The notes beneath the pieces are model-generated. The model ran no database searches. It saw only the letters and a program-made list of their open reading frames with translations, and had not been told where the DNA came from. A stretch of 13,563 bases of DNA, taken from the NCBI GenBank assembly GCA_029058455.1, contig JAIDXU010000166.1, positions 1-13,563 of the forward strand, read 5' to 3'. Shown in pieces: positions 8,052-13,563 of this stretch (position 1 is its first letter; each line of letters starts with the position of its first letter). The translations under genes were made by a program, and so were the position numbers. The DNA comes from Paramuribaculum sp. Its GTDB lineage: Bacteria > Bacteroidota > Bacteroidia > Bacteroidales > Muribaculaceae.

Positions 8052-8836
8052 TTCAGGCCTCCTTTCCGGTTATAATTATCATTGCCGATCAGCCACACCA
8101 GTGAAATTTCGGCCTTGGTGGGACCAAACCAGTGAAAACGCTTCGTGGCCTGCCACACATAGTGATTATCCTGCGGTGTATATTCAAGATACTCGCCTCC
8201 GAGATAACCTACGCCGATAGTAAAGTCGAAATTTATTCGGCGGCTCACCGGAAGGGTGTAGCCATATTCTATGCCACACAGATAATTGCAGCGGCTCCAG
8301 AGCGTTTTGTGAGGCAGACCGCCCATATAGCCTTTGCCACCGAACTCGAAGTCGTAGGTTACCACTCCGCCATAGGCACCGATATGATGACCTGTGAGCG
8401 GTTTTTCATCAGCCTGACGGCCAAACCAACGGCGCACGTTGAGATCGCCGCCATAGGCGCGCCAATAGCGGTGACGGTTGTTTTTCGACCACCATCCGTA
8501 TGTCCAGTTGATACCCACCGACCAGTTTTTACCTACATAGAACTCTGCACCGACCGACGGAAGGGCCAGCGCATCATAAATAAGATTTGACTTGAGATTC
8601 ATATAAAGGGGACGCGAGGGCGCGGCGGGTGTGTAGACCGTTTCCTGATAGATTACAGTGGTAAGAATAGGACTACCATATTCAGCAGTCGAGTCAATAC
8701 GCTCCTCGGCATGTTGGCCAAAGACCTCGCTTCCCATGGCGGCCATGATCCACAGCAGAGCCGTGAAGCAGAAACGGAACCAGAATTGGCGCCGTGGCAG
8801 GGAGCTATCGTTTTTTTGGCAGGCAATACTACTCAT
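8048..8836 (-). CDS. DUF3575 outer-membrane beta-barrel-like protein, first gene of the fimbrial operon
   Basis: A 262-residue exported protein. A long charged N-region containing RRQFWFRF (15-22) is followed by a hydrophobic stretch (about 22-40) and a probable cleavage near EVFG-Q41; there is no lipobox Cys, so this one is not a lipoprotein. The DUF3575 hallmark begins at YMNLKSNLIYDALALPSVGAEFYVGKNWSV (78-107, quoted in pieces: LKSNLIYDAL, VGAEFYVGKNWS) and continues with RHRYWRAYGGDLNVRRWFG (121-139). Alternating aromatic-rich strands and GVGYLGGEYLEY further on suggest an outer-membrane barrel. The family regularly opens fimbrillin operons, but its job in pilus export or assembly is not established. 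The start at 8836 is the only ATG leaving a complete signal peptide. The 4-nt overlap with the next gene is ATGA. Confidence 0.8.
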   Translation of the reverse strand: MSSIACQKNDSSLPRRQFWFRFCFTALLWIMAAMGSEVFGQHAEERIDSTAEYGSPILTTVIYQETVYTPAAPSRPLYMNLKSNLIYDALALPSVGAEFYVGKNWSVGINWTYGWWSKNNRHRYWRAYGGDLNVRRWFGRQADEKPLTGHHIGAYGGVVTYDFEFGGKGYMGGLPHKTLWSRCNYLCGIEYGYTLPVSRRINFDFTIGVGYLGGEYLEYTPQDNHYVWQATKRFHWFGPTKAEISLVWLIGNDNYNRKGGLK

Positions 8837-8851
8837 AGCAAATAGTTAAAA

Positions 8852-8879
8852 CAAAGGTTTTCATCAATCGCCGGCTCAA
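8852..8879 (-). promoter_or_regulatory. Candidate promoter of the fimbrial operon
   Basis: On the minus strand, TTG (8879-8877, the end of a T6G run) is separated by 17 nt from AACCTTTG (8859-8852), one mismatch from TAnnTTTG. The implied leader would be under 10 nt, which is unusually short, so a second candidate further upstream (TTG at 8933-8931 with TAATTTCA at 8914-8907, two mismatches) is also possible. The operon must start between the ferritin terminator and 8836. Confidence 0.3.
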
Positions 8880-8904
8880 AAAACGGGTCGGTGTGGTGGG
8901 TGTG

Positions 8905-8934
8905 TTTGAAATTAAAACATGCCTTCCTTTCAAA
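8905..8934. repeat. Inverted repeat in the fimbrial operon upstream region
   Basis: TTTGAAA (8905-8911) and TTTCAAA (8928-8934) form a perfect 7-bp dyad with a 16-nt centre, about 70-100 nt before the DUF3575 start. It overlaps the more distant promoter candidate and could be a regulator-binding site. It is too short to be a site for recombinase-driven promoter inversion. Confidence 0.4.
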
Positions 8935-8950
8935 AAGTTCTCCCGATAAT

Positions 8951-9001
8951 AAAAAACAATCAGCCCTATTGACCCAAGAGGTCGGATAGAGCTGATTGTT
9001 T
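8951..9001 (-). terminator. Strong intrinsic terminator of the ferritin gene
   Basis: Arms AACAATCAGC (8955-8964) and GCTGATTGTT (8991-9000) pair perfectly. The stem continues inward through CTAT and GACC pairs, with one mismatch and a small bulge, to the 5-nt loop CAAGA. On the minus strand the stem is followed by a run of six T (partly within its base), 20 nt after the ferritin stop. On the plus strand the tail is weaker (TTTATT). It separates ferritin from the fimbrial operon. Confidence 0.85.
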
Positions 9002-9020
9002 ATTAAAAAAAATGGGGGAT

Positions 9021-9542
9021 TTATTCGGCGGAAGCGAGGGGAGAGGGAGCTACATAGGTGCGTGAGGCAAGTTCCTTATCGAGCATATAGAGACCGAATT
9101 TGTTACCCTCCACGGCATCGAATGCGGCTATCATGTCGCGGGCGTTGCTCTCTTCCTCAACCTGCTCGTTAACAAACCATACGAGTGTGTTCTGAGAAGC
9201 GAAATCATTATCCTCGCGGGCAATGGCGGCGAGATTGTTGATCATCTCGGTTACCTTGCGCTCGTGAGCGAGAGTGTCGGCAAACATTTCGAGGGGTGAA
9301 GTCCATTCGGTGCGCACGGCTTCAATGGGGCGAAGATCAACGCGGGCATCTCTCGAAATCACATAGTTGATGAGAATACGGGCATGAGCCTGCTCTTCCT
9401 GAAACTGAACATGAAACCAATTGGCCACACCTTTGAGACCTTTGGCCTCGGCATCGAGAGCCATTGACAAATAGAGATATGCCGACCAGAATTCGGCATT
9501 GATCTGGGCGCATAGCGCCTCATGAAGTTTTGTTGATAACAT
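9021..9542 (-). CDS. ftnA: Ferritin, bacterial non-haem iron storage protein
   Basis: A 173-residue cytosolic ferritin that oxidises Fe(II) and stores it as a mineral inside a 24-mer shell. All ferroxidase ligands are present at the same numbering as E. coli FtnA: Glu17 (AQINAEFWSAYLYL), Glu49/Glu50 and His53 (QEEQAH), Glu94 (AHERK), and Glu126/Gln127/Glu129/Glu130 (NEQVEEE). There is no haem-ligand signature of bacterioferritin and no Dps-type shortening. The C-terminus carries a short tail (YVAPSPLASAE) beyond the usual fold. The gene begins 34 nt after the esterase stop codon and no TAnnTTTG box is visible in that gap, so it may be cotranscribed with the esterase. It ends at a strong terminator. 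Confidence 0.95.
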   Translation of the reverse strand: MLSTKLHEALCAQINAEFWSAYLYLSMALDAEAKGLKGVANWFHVQFQEEQAHARILINYVISRDARVDLRPIEAVRTEWTSPLEMFADTLAHERKVTEMINNLAAIAREDNDFASQNTLVWFVNEQVEEESNARDMIAAFDAVEGNKFGLYMLDKELASRTYVAPSPLASAE

Positions 9543-9576
9543 AGTAAAAAACTGGTTATGAAGGTTTATGTAATTA

Positions 9577-10410
9577 TCATTTCATTATGCCGAATTTGCG
9601 GGCGAAGAAGTCGAGCTGAGGATAGATTGACTTCTGCCAGTAAGCAAAAGTGTGACCGCCGGGGCCGGTGATAAATGCGTGGGGAATCTTGGCCTCGTTG
9701 AGCTTACGGTCGAGCTCGCAGTTCACCTCATAGAAGAAGTCGTCATAACCGCAGTCGATTATGATGTTGAGGTTGGCGGCGGCAAGTTTATCCACAAAGT
9801 TGGTCACAGTGTGATTGTTCCATACCTCGGGATTCTCGTCGCGCTCACCGAGATAGCGGGCCATGTTCCAGCTCTTGGGGAAGGGGCGTATATCCACACC
9901 TCCCGAGGTAGAACCGGCCGAGCCGAAAAGGTCGGGATGATTGAGGGCAAGCCACAGCGCTCCGTGACCACCCATACTGAGACCTGTCACTGCACGGTAT
10001 TCGCGCTGCGGGCGTGTGGGATAGAGGGAGTCGATGGCGGCTACAAGCTCATTGGTGATGAAGCTCTCCATTCTCATAGTTGAGTCGGCGGGAGAATCCC
10101 AATACCAACTGTTCATGCCCGAGGGACATACTATCACCATGCCATAGTGGGCGGCTATCGAATCGACAGGGAGTATCTTAGGCCAATTGCGGTAATCGCC
10201 GCCATGACCGTTGAGCAAGTAGAGAGTGGGGCAACCTTCGGCGGGCACCTCGCAAGGCGCCGCAACAGTGATTTTCATGGGTTGAGGCAGAAGGGCGCTC
10301 GAAATAGTGATGGTGTCGACCGTAGCGGCGGGAGCGGCACCCCGGATTATCGGAGATGTAAGCGCCGCAACCATTACCAGCAGCAGACGCATGAGGTTTC
10401 TTGTAGTCAT
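9577..10410 (-). CDS. Secreted alpha/beta-hydrolase esterase (esterase D / Fes-like family)
   Basis: A 277-residue exported serine hydrolase. The signal peptide MTTRNLMRLLLVMVAALTSP leads to a probable cleavage after about residue 24. The nucleophile elbow is GLSMGG with Ser145, the acid is Asp223 or Asp224 in DCGYDDFF, and the His is His253 in GPGGHTFAYW; YLLNGHGGDYRNW (64-76) supplies the oxyanion region. This is the PF00756 family, which includes S-formylglutathione hydrolase, feruloyl and acetylxylan esterases, mycolyltransferases and enterobactin esterases. The substrate here is unknown. An in-frame reading continues upstream to 10968, but those 186 residues lie antisense to mtnN and lack esterase features. 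The 10410 ATG, or the one at 10392, gives a proper signal peptide and sits downstream of a -7 box. The neighbour downstream is ferritin. Confidence 0.88.
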   Translation of the reverse strand: MTTRNLMRLLLVMVAALTSPIIRGAAPAATVDTITISSALLPQPMKITVAAPCEVPAEGCPTLYLLNGHGGDYRNWPKILPVDSIAAHYGMVIVCPSGMNSWYWDSPADSTMRMESFITNELVAAIDSLYPTRPQREYRAVTGLSMGGHGALWLALNHPDLFGSAGSTSGGVDIRPFPKSWNMARYLGERDENPEVWNNHTVTNFVDKLAAANLNIIIDCGYDDFFYEVNCELDRKLNEAKIPHAFITGPGGHTFAYWQKSIYPQLDFFARKFGIMK

Positions 10411-10460
10411 AGTCGAAAAATGTGATAGAGATGAGGCGCGGGATTGCGCCGTTGATTCTG

Positions 10461-10468
10461 CAAAAATA
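10461..10468 (-). promoter_or_regulatory. Promoter -7 box for the esterase (possibly esterase-ferritin) transcript
   Basis: Minus strand TATTTTTG matches TAnnTTTG exactly and lies about 50 nt upstream of the ATG at 10410. A TTTG at 10497-10494 could be the -33 element, although the 25-nt spacing is a little long. Confidence 0.5.
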
Positions 10469-10511
10469 CTTAATAATATAGTGAGAGGGGAAACAAAGCG
10501 AAAAAAAATTG

Positions 10512-10519
10512 TAATTTTG
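10512..10519 (+). promoter_or_regulatory. Promoter -7 box for the mtnN-luxS operon
   Basis: TAATTTTG matches TAnnTTTG exactly. Transcription would begin near 10525, leaving about 20 nt before the ATG at 10546. No good TTG is seen at the -33 position. The box shows that a GTG at 10519 cannot be the start codon, because that GTG's first base is the last base of the promoter box. Confidence 0.6.
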
Positions 10520-10545
10520 TGGAAGAAAACAACACTCAGCTCACT

Positions 10546-11244
10546 ATGACATTTAAGAAAATCGCCATAATCGTGGCCATGGAAAAGGAGCTTAATCTGC
10601 TTCTTCCAATGCTCTCCGACCGTAAATGTGTGGAAATCGACGGATATGCGTTCCACACCGGAGTGTCGAACAACACCGAGATAATCGCCATGAAAAGCGG
10701 CATAGGCAAGGTCAACGCAGCCCTCGCCACAATAACCCTCATCGACAGTTTTCAGCCTGATCTGGTTATCAGCACCGGCGTGGCCGGCGGAACAGGAGCG
10801 GGAGCCGGAATACTTGACATCGTTGTGGCCGACAGAGTTGCCTTTCACGATGTGTGGTGCGGACCCGGCACCGAATGGGGTCAGGCTGCCGGATTCCCTA
10901 AATTCTTCACGTCCGACAGCCGCGTCACCACTATTCCGGCTCTTACCGAGAGTAATTGCGTGCATCACGGCCTGATATGCTCGGGTGACTTTTTTGTCAG
11001 CTCGCCCGATGAGGTCAAGGTCATAAAGGAGCGCTTTCCCGATGTGCTCGCCGTCGAGATGGAGAGCGGAGCGATAGCTCAGGTGTGCTATCGCAAGGGA
11101 GTGCCCTATTTCTGTCTGCGTGTGGTGAGCGACACCCCCGGAGCCGATGAAAATATATCACAATATAATGACTTCTGGGAGCAGGCTCCGCAACACACCT
11201 TTGAAATGCTCCGCAGCATAATCGCCGAACTCAACGCCATCTGA
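10546..11244 (+). CDS. mtnN: 5'-methylthioadenosine/S-adenosylhomocysteine nucleosidase
   Basis: A 232-residue cytosolic enzyme, the family's usual length. It cleaves adenine from S-adenosylhomocysteine and methylthioadenosine, giving S-ribosylhomocysteine and methylthioribose. Catalytic residues are in place: Glu13 in IIVAMEKE (E. coli Glu12), Glu173 in AVEMESGAIAQVC (E. coli Glu174) and Asp196 in VVSDTPG (E. coli Asp197). The ribose-pocket region ISTGVAGG (75-82) and GLICSGDFF (142-150) are also typical. The start is the ATG at 10546, about 20 nt after the expected transcription start; an upstream GTG would overlap the promoter. luxS begins 16 nt after its stop, so the two consecutive steps of the activated methyl cycle are cotranscribed. 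Confidence 0.95.
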   Translation: MTFKKIAIIVAMEKELNLLLPMLSDRKCVEIDGYAFHTGVSNNTEIIAMKSGIGKVNAALATITLIDSFQPDLVISTGVAGGTGAGAGILDIVVADRVAFHDVWCGPGTEWGQAAGFPKFFTSDSRVTTIPALTESNCVHHGLICSGDFFVSSPDEVKVIKERFPDVLAVEMESGAIAQVCYRKGVPYFCLRVVSDTPGADENISQYNDFWEQAPQHTFEMLRSIIAELNAI

Positions 11245-11260
11245 TATCATCGCACCCACA

Positions 11261-11743
11261 ATGAAAAAAATCGCAAGCTTTACCGTTGACCATCTGCGGT
11301 TGCTGAGAGGAGTGTATGTGTCGCGTGTCGACACCCTTCCCTCAAACGAAAAAATCACCACCTACGATATCCGCATGACCGAGCCCAACCGCATGGCTCC
11401 CCTTGCCGGAGATGTGCTTCACACAATAGAACATCTCGCCGCCACCTATCTGCGTAACCGCGAGGATATATCGCCGAGAGTAATCTATTGGGGCCCGATG
11501 GGGTGCTGTACCGGCAACTATCTCATTCTGGCCGGCGAGCCTGATATAAATGAGGTTGTTGCCCTGATGAGAGACACATTTTCATTTATCGCCGGATATG
11601 AGGGTGAGGTGCCCGGAGCCACACCACGCGACTGCGGCAACTACAGCTATATGAATCTCGAGGGCGCGAAAAAAGCGGCGAAGACCTATCTTGACGAGAT
11701 TCTCACCGACCCCAAACCTGAAAATCTCAACTATCCCGACTGA
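11261..11743 (+). CDS. luxS: S-ribosylhomocysteine lyase (AI-2 synthase)
   Basis: A 160-residue metalloenzyme, standard LuxS length. It splits S-ribosylhomocysteine into homocysteine and DPD, which cyclises to autoinducer-2. The metal site is His54 and His58 in HTIEHLAATYLRN with Glu57 as the general base, plus Cys125 in PRDCGNYSYMNLEGAKKA. The catalytic Cys82 lies in MGCCTGNY. The substrate-binding motif YDIRMTEPN (35-43) is present. In well-known LuxS proteins the residue after the catalytic Cys is Arg or Gln (GCRTG, GCQTG); here it is a second Cys, which may be a lineage trait. It sits between mtnN (16 nt) and the AlbA_2 gene (15 nt), forming a compact operon. Whether AI-2 is used as a signal cannot be told from the sequence. 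Confidence 0.97.
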   Translation: MKKIASFTVDHLRLLRGVYVSRVDTLPSNEKITTYDIRMTEPNRMAPLAGDVLHTIEHLAATYLRNREDISPRVIYWGPMGCCTGNYLILAGEPDINEVVALMRDTFSFIAGYEGEVPGATPRDCGNYSYMNLEGAKKAAKTYLDEILTDPKPENLNYPD

Positions 11744-11758
11744 TTTATACCATTAAGA

Positions 11759-12430
11759 GTGAAAGACCTCCGACCTATAAGGGGCACATATTATATCGCC
11801 GACCTCATAAGTCAGGGCGAGCATGAGTGTCAGGACTTCAAGTTCTCGATCAGTGACCCCTCGAAGATAGCCCGCTCGATTTCCGCCTTTGCCAACAACA
11901 AAGGTGGCCGGCTGCTCATCGGCATAAAAGATAACGGGGTGGTTGCCGGCGTGAGAAACGAGGAGGATATTTTTGTGGTTGAACAAGCGGCCTCACTCTA
12001 CTGCCGCCCGGAGGTTACGCTCGAGTTTACCGCTTTCAGAGTTGAAGGGGGACTGACGGTGATACGTGCCGTGATACCCGAAATTGCCGAACGACCCGTA
12101 CAGGCCCGAGAGCCCGACGGCCGTTGGCGCGCATACTACCGCGTGGCCGACGAAAATATCGTGGCGTCGCCTCTTATGGTGAAATCATGGCAGCTCGCCC
12201 GCGACAACAACGGCATATTGCTTACTCTTTCCCAAGCCGAAAGAACGATTCTGACCCTGCTCGAAAGCAACAAACCTATGTCGGTTGAAATGATAATGGA
12301 ACAGGGCCACACCTCGCGCCTCACTGCCGAAGCCGCGGTAGTGAGATTGGCGGCGTTAAAGATGGTGAAGTTTGTCTACACCGGCGGCGGTGTGAGGATA
12401 GCCGCCGTGAGCGAGTCAGAGATATTATAA
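11759..12430 (+). CDS. AlbA_2 (Schlafen-like) domain protein with C-terminal winged-helix-like region
   Basis: A 223-residue soluble protein. Residues about 15-135 form an AlbA_2 domain, often annotated as ATP-binding (AAA_4): GEHECQDFKFSISDPSKIAR (20-39), the core AFANNKGGRLLIGIKDNG (43-60), YCRPEV (81-86) and the closing DGRWRAYYRVADENIVAS (120-137). Residues about 155-223 (SQAERTILTLLESNKPMSVE, then TAEAAVVRLAALKMVKFVYTGGG) look like a winged helix-turn-helix. Proteins of this kind are putative transcriptional regulators or nucleic-acid-binding proteins; no target or ligand is known from sequence. The start is GTG at 11759; no in-frame ATG lies between the luxS stop and the domain. It follows luxS by 15 nt and is presumably cotranscribed. 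Its stop is 15 nt from the convergent glsA stop, with no hairpin between. Confidence 0.8.
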   Translation: MKDLRPIRGTYYIADLISQGEHECQDFKFSISDPSKIARSISAFANNKGGRLLIGIKDNGVVAGVRNEEDIFVVEQAASLYCRPEVTLEFTAFRVEGGLTVIRAVIPEIAERPVQAREPDGRWRAYYRVADENIVASPLMVKSWQLARDNNGILLTLSQAERTILTLLESNKPMSVEMIMEQGHTSRLTAEAAVVRLAALKMVKFVYTGGGVRIAAVSESEIL

Positions 12431-12445
12431 ACAGATTCCTTAGGC

Positions 12446-13366
12446 TCAGAAAATCGAGATTCCGAGCAGGGTTGTAAACCGTTCGAGAGTCTCAATGCCG
12501 CGGATTGAGTTGCCGTAGCTGTTTAATGCCGGGCTCCACACCGCAATAGCCGCCTCGCCGGGTATGATGGCCACAATGCCGCCACCCACGCCGCTCTTGC
12601 CCGGCAATCCAACCCTGAAGGCGAAATCGCCGCTCTCGTCATAGAAGCCGCATGTGAGCATTATCGCGCCAAGACGTTTCGAGCGGCTAATGCTGAGTAT
12701 TCTTTCGCCGCTGACCGGATTCACGCCCCTATTGGCAAGAAAAAGAAAACTTTTGGCAAGCTCCATGCAACTCATGGCCACCGAACACTGATGGCAATAT
12801 ACATCTATCAGTCCGTCGACCTCGTTGTCGATATTGCCAAAGCTCTTCATGAAACTTGCCAAAGCGATGTTGCGCGCCCCGTGCGACAGCTCGCTTCTCG
12901 CCACCCTGTGGTCAAAATATATGTCATCGCAACCGCTCATATCCCTGATGAAATTGAGTATCTCCTCTTTAGGCTGCCTGTAAAGATTCATCAGCCTGTC
13001 GGTTACGACCAATGCCCCGGCGTTGATAAGAGGATTGCGGGGAATGCCATGCTCATACTCGAGTTGCACAAGAGAGTTAAACGGCGAGCCCGAAGGTTCG
13101 CGACCCACCGATTCCCAAAGAGTGTGACCGAGATGTCTCACCACCATAGCGAGGGTAAACACCTTTGAAATGCTCTGTATCGAGAATTTGGTGAAACAGT
13201 CGCCCACCCCGTAGCTTTCGCCCGAGGTAGTGGCTATGGCAATGCCATATTGCGAGGGATCGACCTCGGCCAATGCGGGAATATAGTCGGCCACGGCACC
13301 TTTGAGAGGCATGTGCCCCACCTCCTCATAGATATGATTGATTATCGACTTATAGTCAGCGGTCAT
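12446..13366 (-). CDS. glsA: Glutaminase A, serine-dependent type
   Basis: A 306-residue cytosolic enzyme, the normal size for bacterial glutaminases (about 305-310). It hydrolyses L-glutamine to glutamate and ammonia. It has the beta-lactamase-like Ser-x-x-Lys pair, Ser65 and Lys68 in FSIQSISKVF, and the substrate residues expected of the family: Asn115 in NPLINAGAL, Glu159 and Asn166 in ARSELSHGARNIA, Tyr190 in DVYCHQCS, Tyr242, and Ser258 in GLPGKSGVGGGI. I chose the ATG at 13366. The frame can be extended to a TTG at 13402, but that codon lies inside the promoter -7 box, and the extra 12 residues would make the protein longer than usual. In some gut bacteria glutaminase supports glutamate-dependent acid resistance, but no gadB or gadC is present here. 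It converges on the AlbA_2 gene. Confidence 0.95.
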   Translation of the reverse strand: MTADYKSIINHIYEEVGHMPLKGAVADYIPALAEVDPSQYGIAIATTSGESYGVGDCFTKFSIQSISKVFTLAMVVRHLGHTLWESVGREPSGSPFNSLVQLEYEHGIPRNPLINAGALVVTDRLMNLYRQPKEEILNFIRDMSGCDDIYFDHRVARSELSHGARNIALASFMKSFGNIDNEVDGLIDVYCHQCSVAMSCMELAKSFLFLANRGVNPVSGERILSISRSKRLGAIMLTCGFYDESGDFAFRVGLPGKSGVGGGIVAIIPGEAAIAVWSPALNSYGNSIRGIETLERFTTLLGISIF

Positions 13367-13399
13367 AAACTGGATAAGCTTGCGGGTGAATTTTGGTTG

Positions 13400-13407
13400 C
13401 AAATTTA
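13400..13407 (-). promoter_or_regulatory. Promoter -7 box for glsA
   Basis: Minus strand TAAATTTG matches TAnnTTTG exactly. The expected transcription start near 13394 gives a leader of about 28 nt to the ATG at 13366 and rules out the TTG at 13402 as start. No clear TTG is visible at the -33 position. Confidence 0.6.
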
Positions 13408-13493
13408 GGCCAAATTATCATTTCTCAGCACTTCGAAACGCCGAAAACCTCGCTCAATAATTACTTTTGGGTAGAGGTTGAGCCTTAAACGAG

Positions 13494-13515
13494 CCCGAAA
13501 ATCATAAATTTCGGG
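13494..13515. repeat. Inverted repeat upstream of the rightward promoter
   Basis: CCCGAAA (13494-13500) and TTTCGGG (13509-13515) form a perfect 7-bp dyad with an 8-nt AT-rich centre. It ends 25 nt before the plus-strand -7 box, so it covers or adjoins the -33 region and could be an operator. As a hairpin it lacks a T-run, so a terminator is unlikely. Confidence 0.45.
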
Positions 13516-13540
13516 TATTTCGTGTGGAGAAAAACCATAG

Positions 13541-13548
13541 TAATTTTG
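13541..13548 (+). promoter_or_regulatory. Promoter -7 box for a gene beyond the right edge
   Basis: TAATTTTG matches TAnnTTTG exactly. A TTTCG at 13518-13522 lies near the -33 position but is not a perfect TTTG. Transcription would start near 13554 and run out of the window, divergent from glsA. No start codon of the driven gene is visible in the remaining bases. Confidence 0.5.
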
Positions 13549-13563
13549 CAACCGGATAATTAC

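Noticed and set aside
8837..8950. Invertible promoter of the kind that switches Bacteroides surface genes
   Set aside because: No pair of long inverted repeats and no recombinase gene were found; the only dyad is 7 bp.
10519..10545. GTG start for mtnN at 10519
   Set aside because: The GTG overlaps the last base of the -7 box, upstream of the predicted transcript start.
10411..10968. N-terminal extension of the esterase reading frame by 186 residues
   Set aside because: It runs antisense through mtnN and the divergent promoter region, has no domain features, and the true signal peptide begins at 10410.
277..13366. Glutamate-based acid-resistance island (antiporter plus glutaminase)
   Set aside because: The two genes are about 11 kb apart, there is no glutamate decarboxylase, and the antiporter resembles ArcD more than GadC.
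13367..13402. Longer glsA start at TTG 13402
   Set aside because: The codon lies inside the TAAATTTG promoter box, and the ATG at 13366 gives the usual protein length.
13446..13483. Competing short inverted repeats (AACCTC/GAGGTT and GCTCAA/TTGAGC) near the right edge
   Set aside because: Six-base arms with loops of about 20 nt are expected by chance and show no T-run or promoter overlap.

Overview
This window looks like chromosomal DNA of a gut-type Bacteroidales bacterium, possibly Muribaculaceae or a close relative (the family-level guess is weak). The evidence is a type V (fimbrillin) operon with DUF3575 and DUF5119 partners, Bacteroidetes-style lipoprotein signals, and several promoter -7 boxes of the TAnnTTTG type. 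No phage, insertion sequence, CRISPR array, tRNA or rRNA was seen, and base composition looks even throughout.

Layout, left to right. (1) On the plus strand, the 3' end of an unidentified gene is followed 30 nt later by an ArcD-like amino-acid antiporter (to 1647). (2) A long minus-strand block follows (1741-10410). Read in the direction of transcription from the right, it holds a secreted serine esterase, a ferritin with its own strong terminator, a four-gene fimbrial operon (DUF3575 protein, DUF5119 lipoprotein, fimbrillin, 860-residue tip-like adhesin), and a separately promoted acyl-CoA:carboxylate CoA-transferase. (3) A plus-strand operon (10546-12430) holds mtnN, luxS and an AlbA_2/Schlafen-type putative regulator. 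(4) On the minus strand, glutaminase glsA converges on that operon with only 15 nt between stop codons. (5) At the right edge, a plus-strand promoter preceded by an inverted repeat points out of the window.

How they work together. The fimbrial genes encode surface lipoproteins of the gingipain-matured type V pilus class, with the probable shaft subunit and the probable tip adhesin separated by two GC-rich hairpins. MtnN and LuxS are consecutive steps that convert S-adenosylhomocysteine to homocysteine plus the AI-2 precursor DPD, and a putative nucleic-acid-binding protein is encoded directly after them. Ferritin and the secreted esterase are adjacent and may share transcription. The antiporter, CoA-transferase and glutaminase are amino-acid and fermentation functions.

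Several start codons were moved from the longest reading frame, using promoter boxes and signal peptides: esterase 10410, mtnN 10546, fimbrillin 7047, glsA 13366. No wholly new system is evident. The most unusual items are the hairpin-separated shaft and tip genes, the tip protein's architecture, and the luxS-linked AlbA_2 protein.
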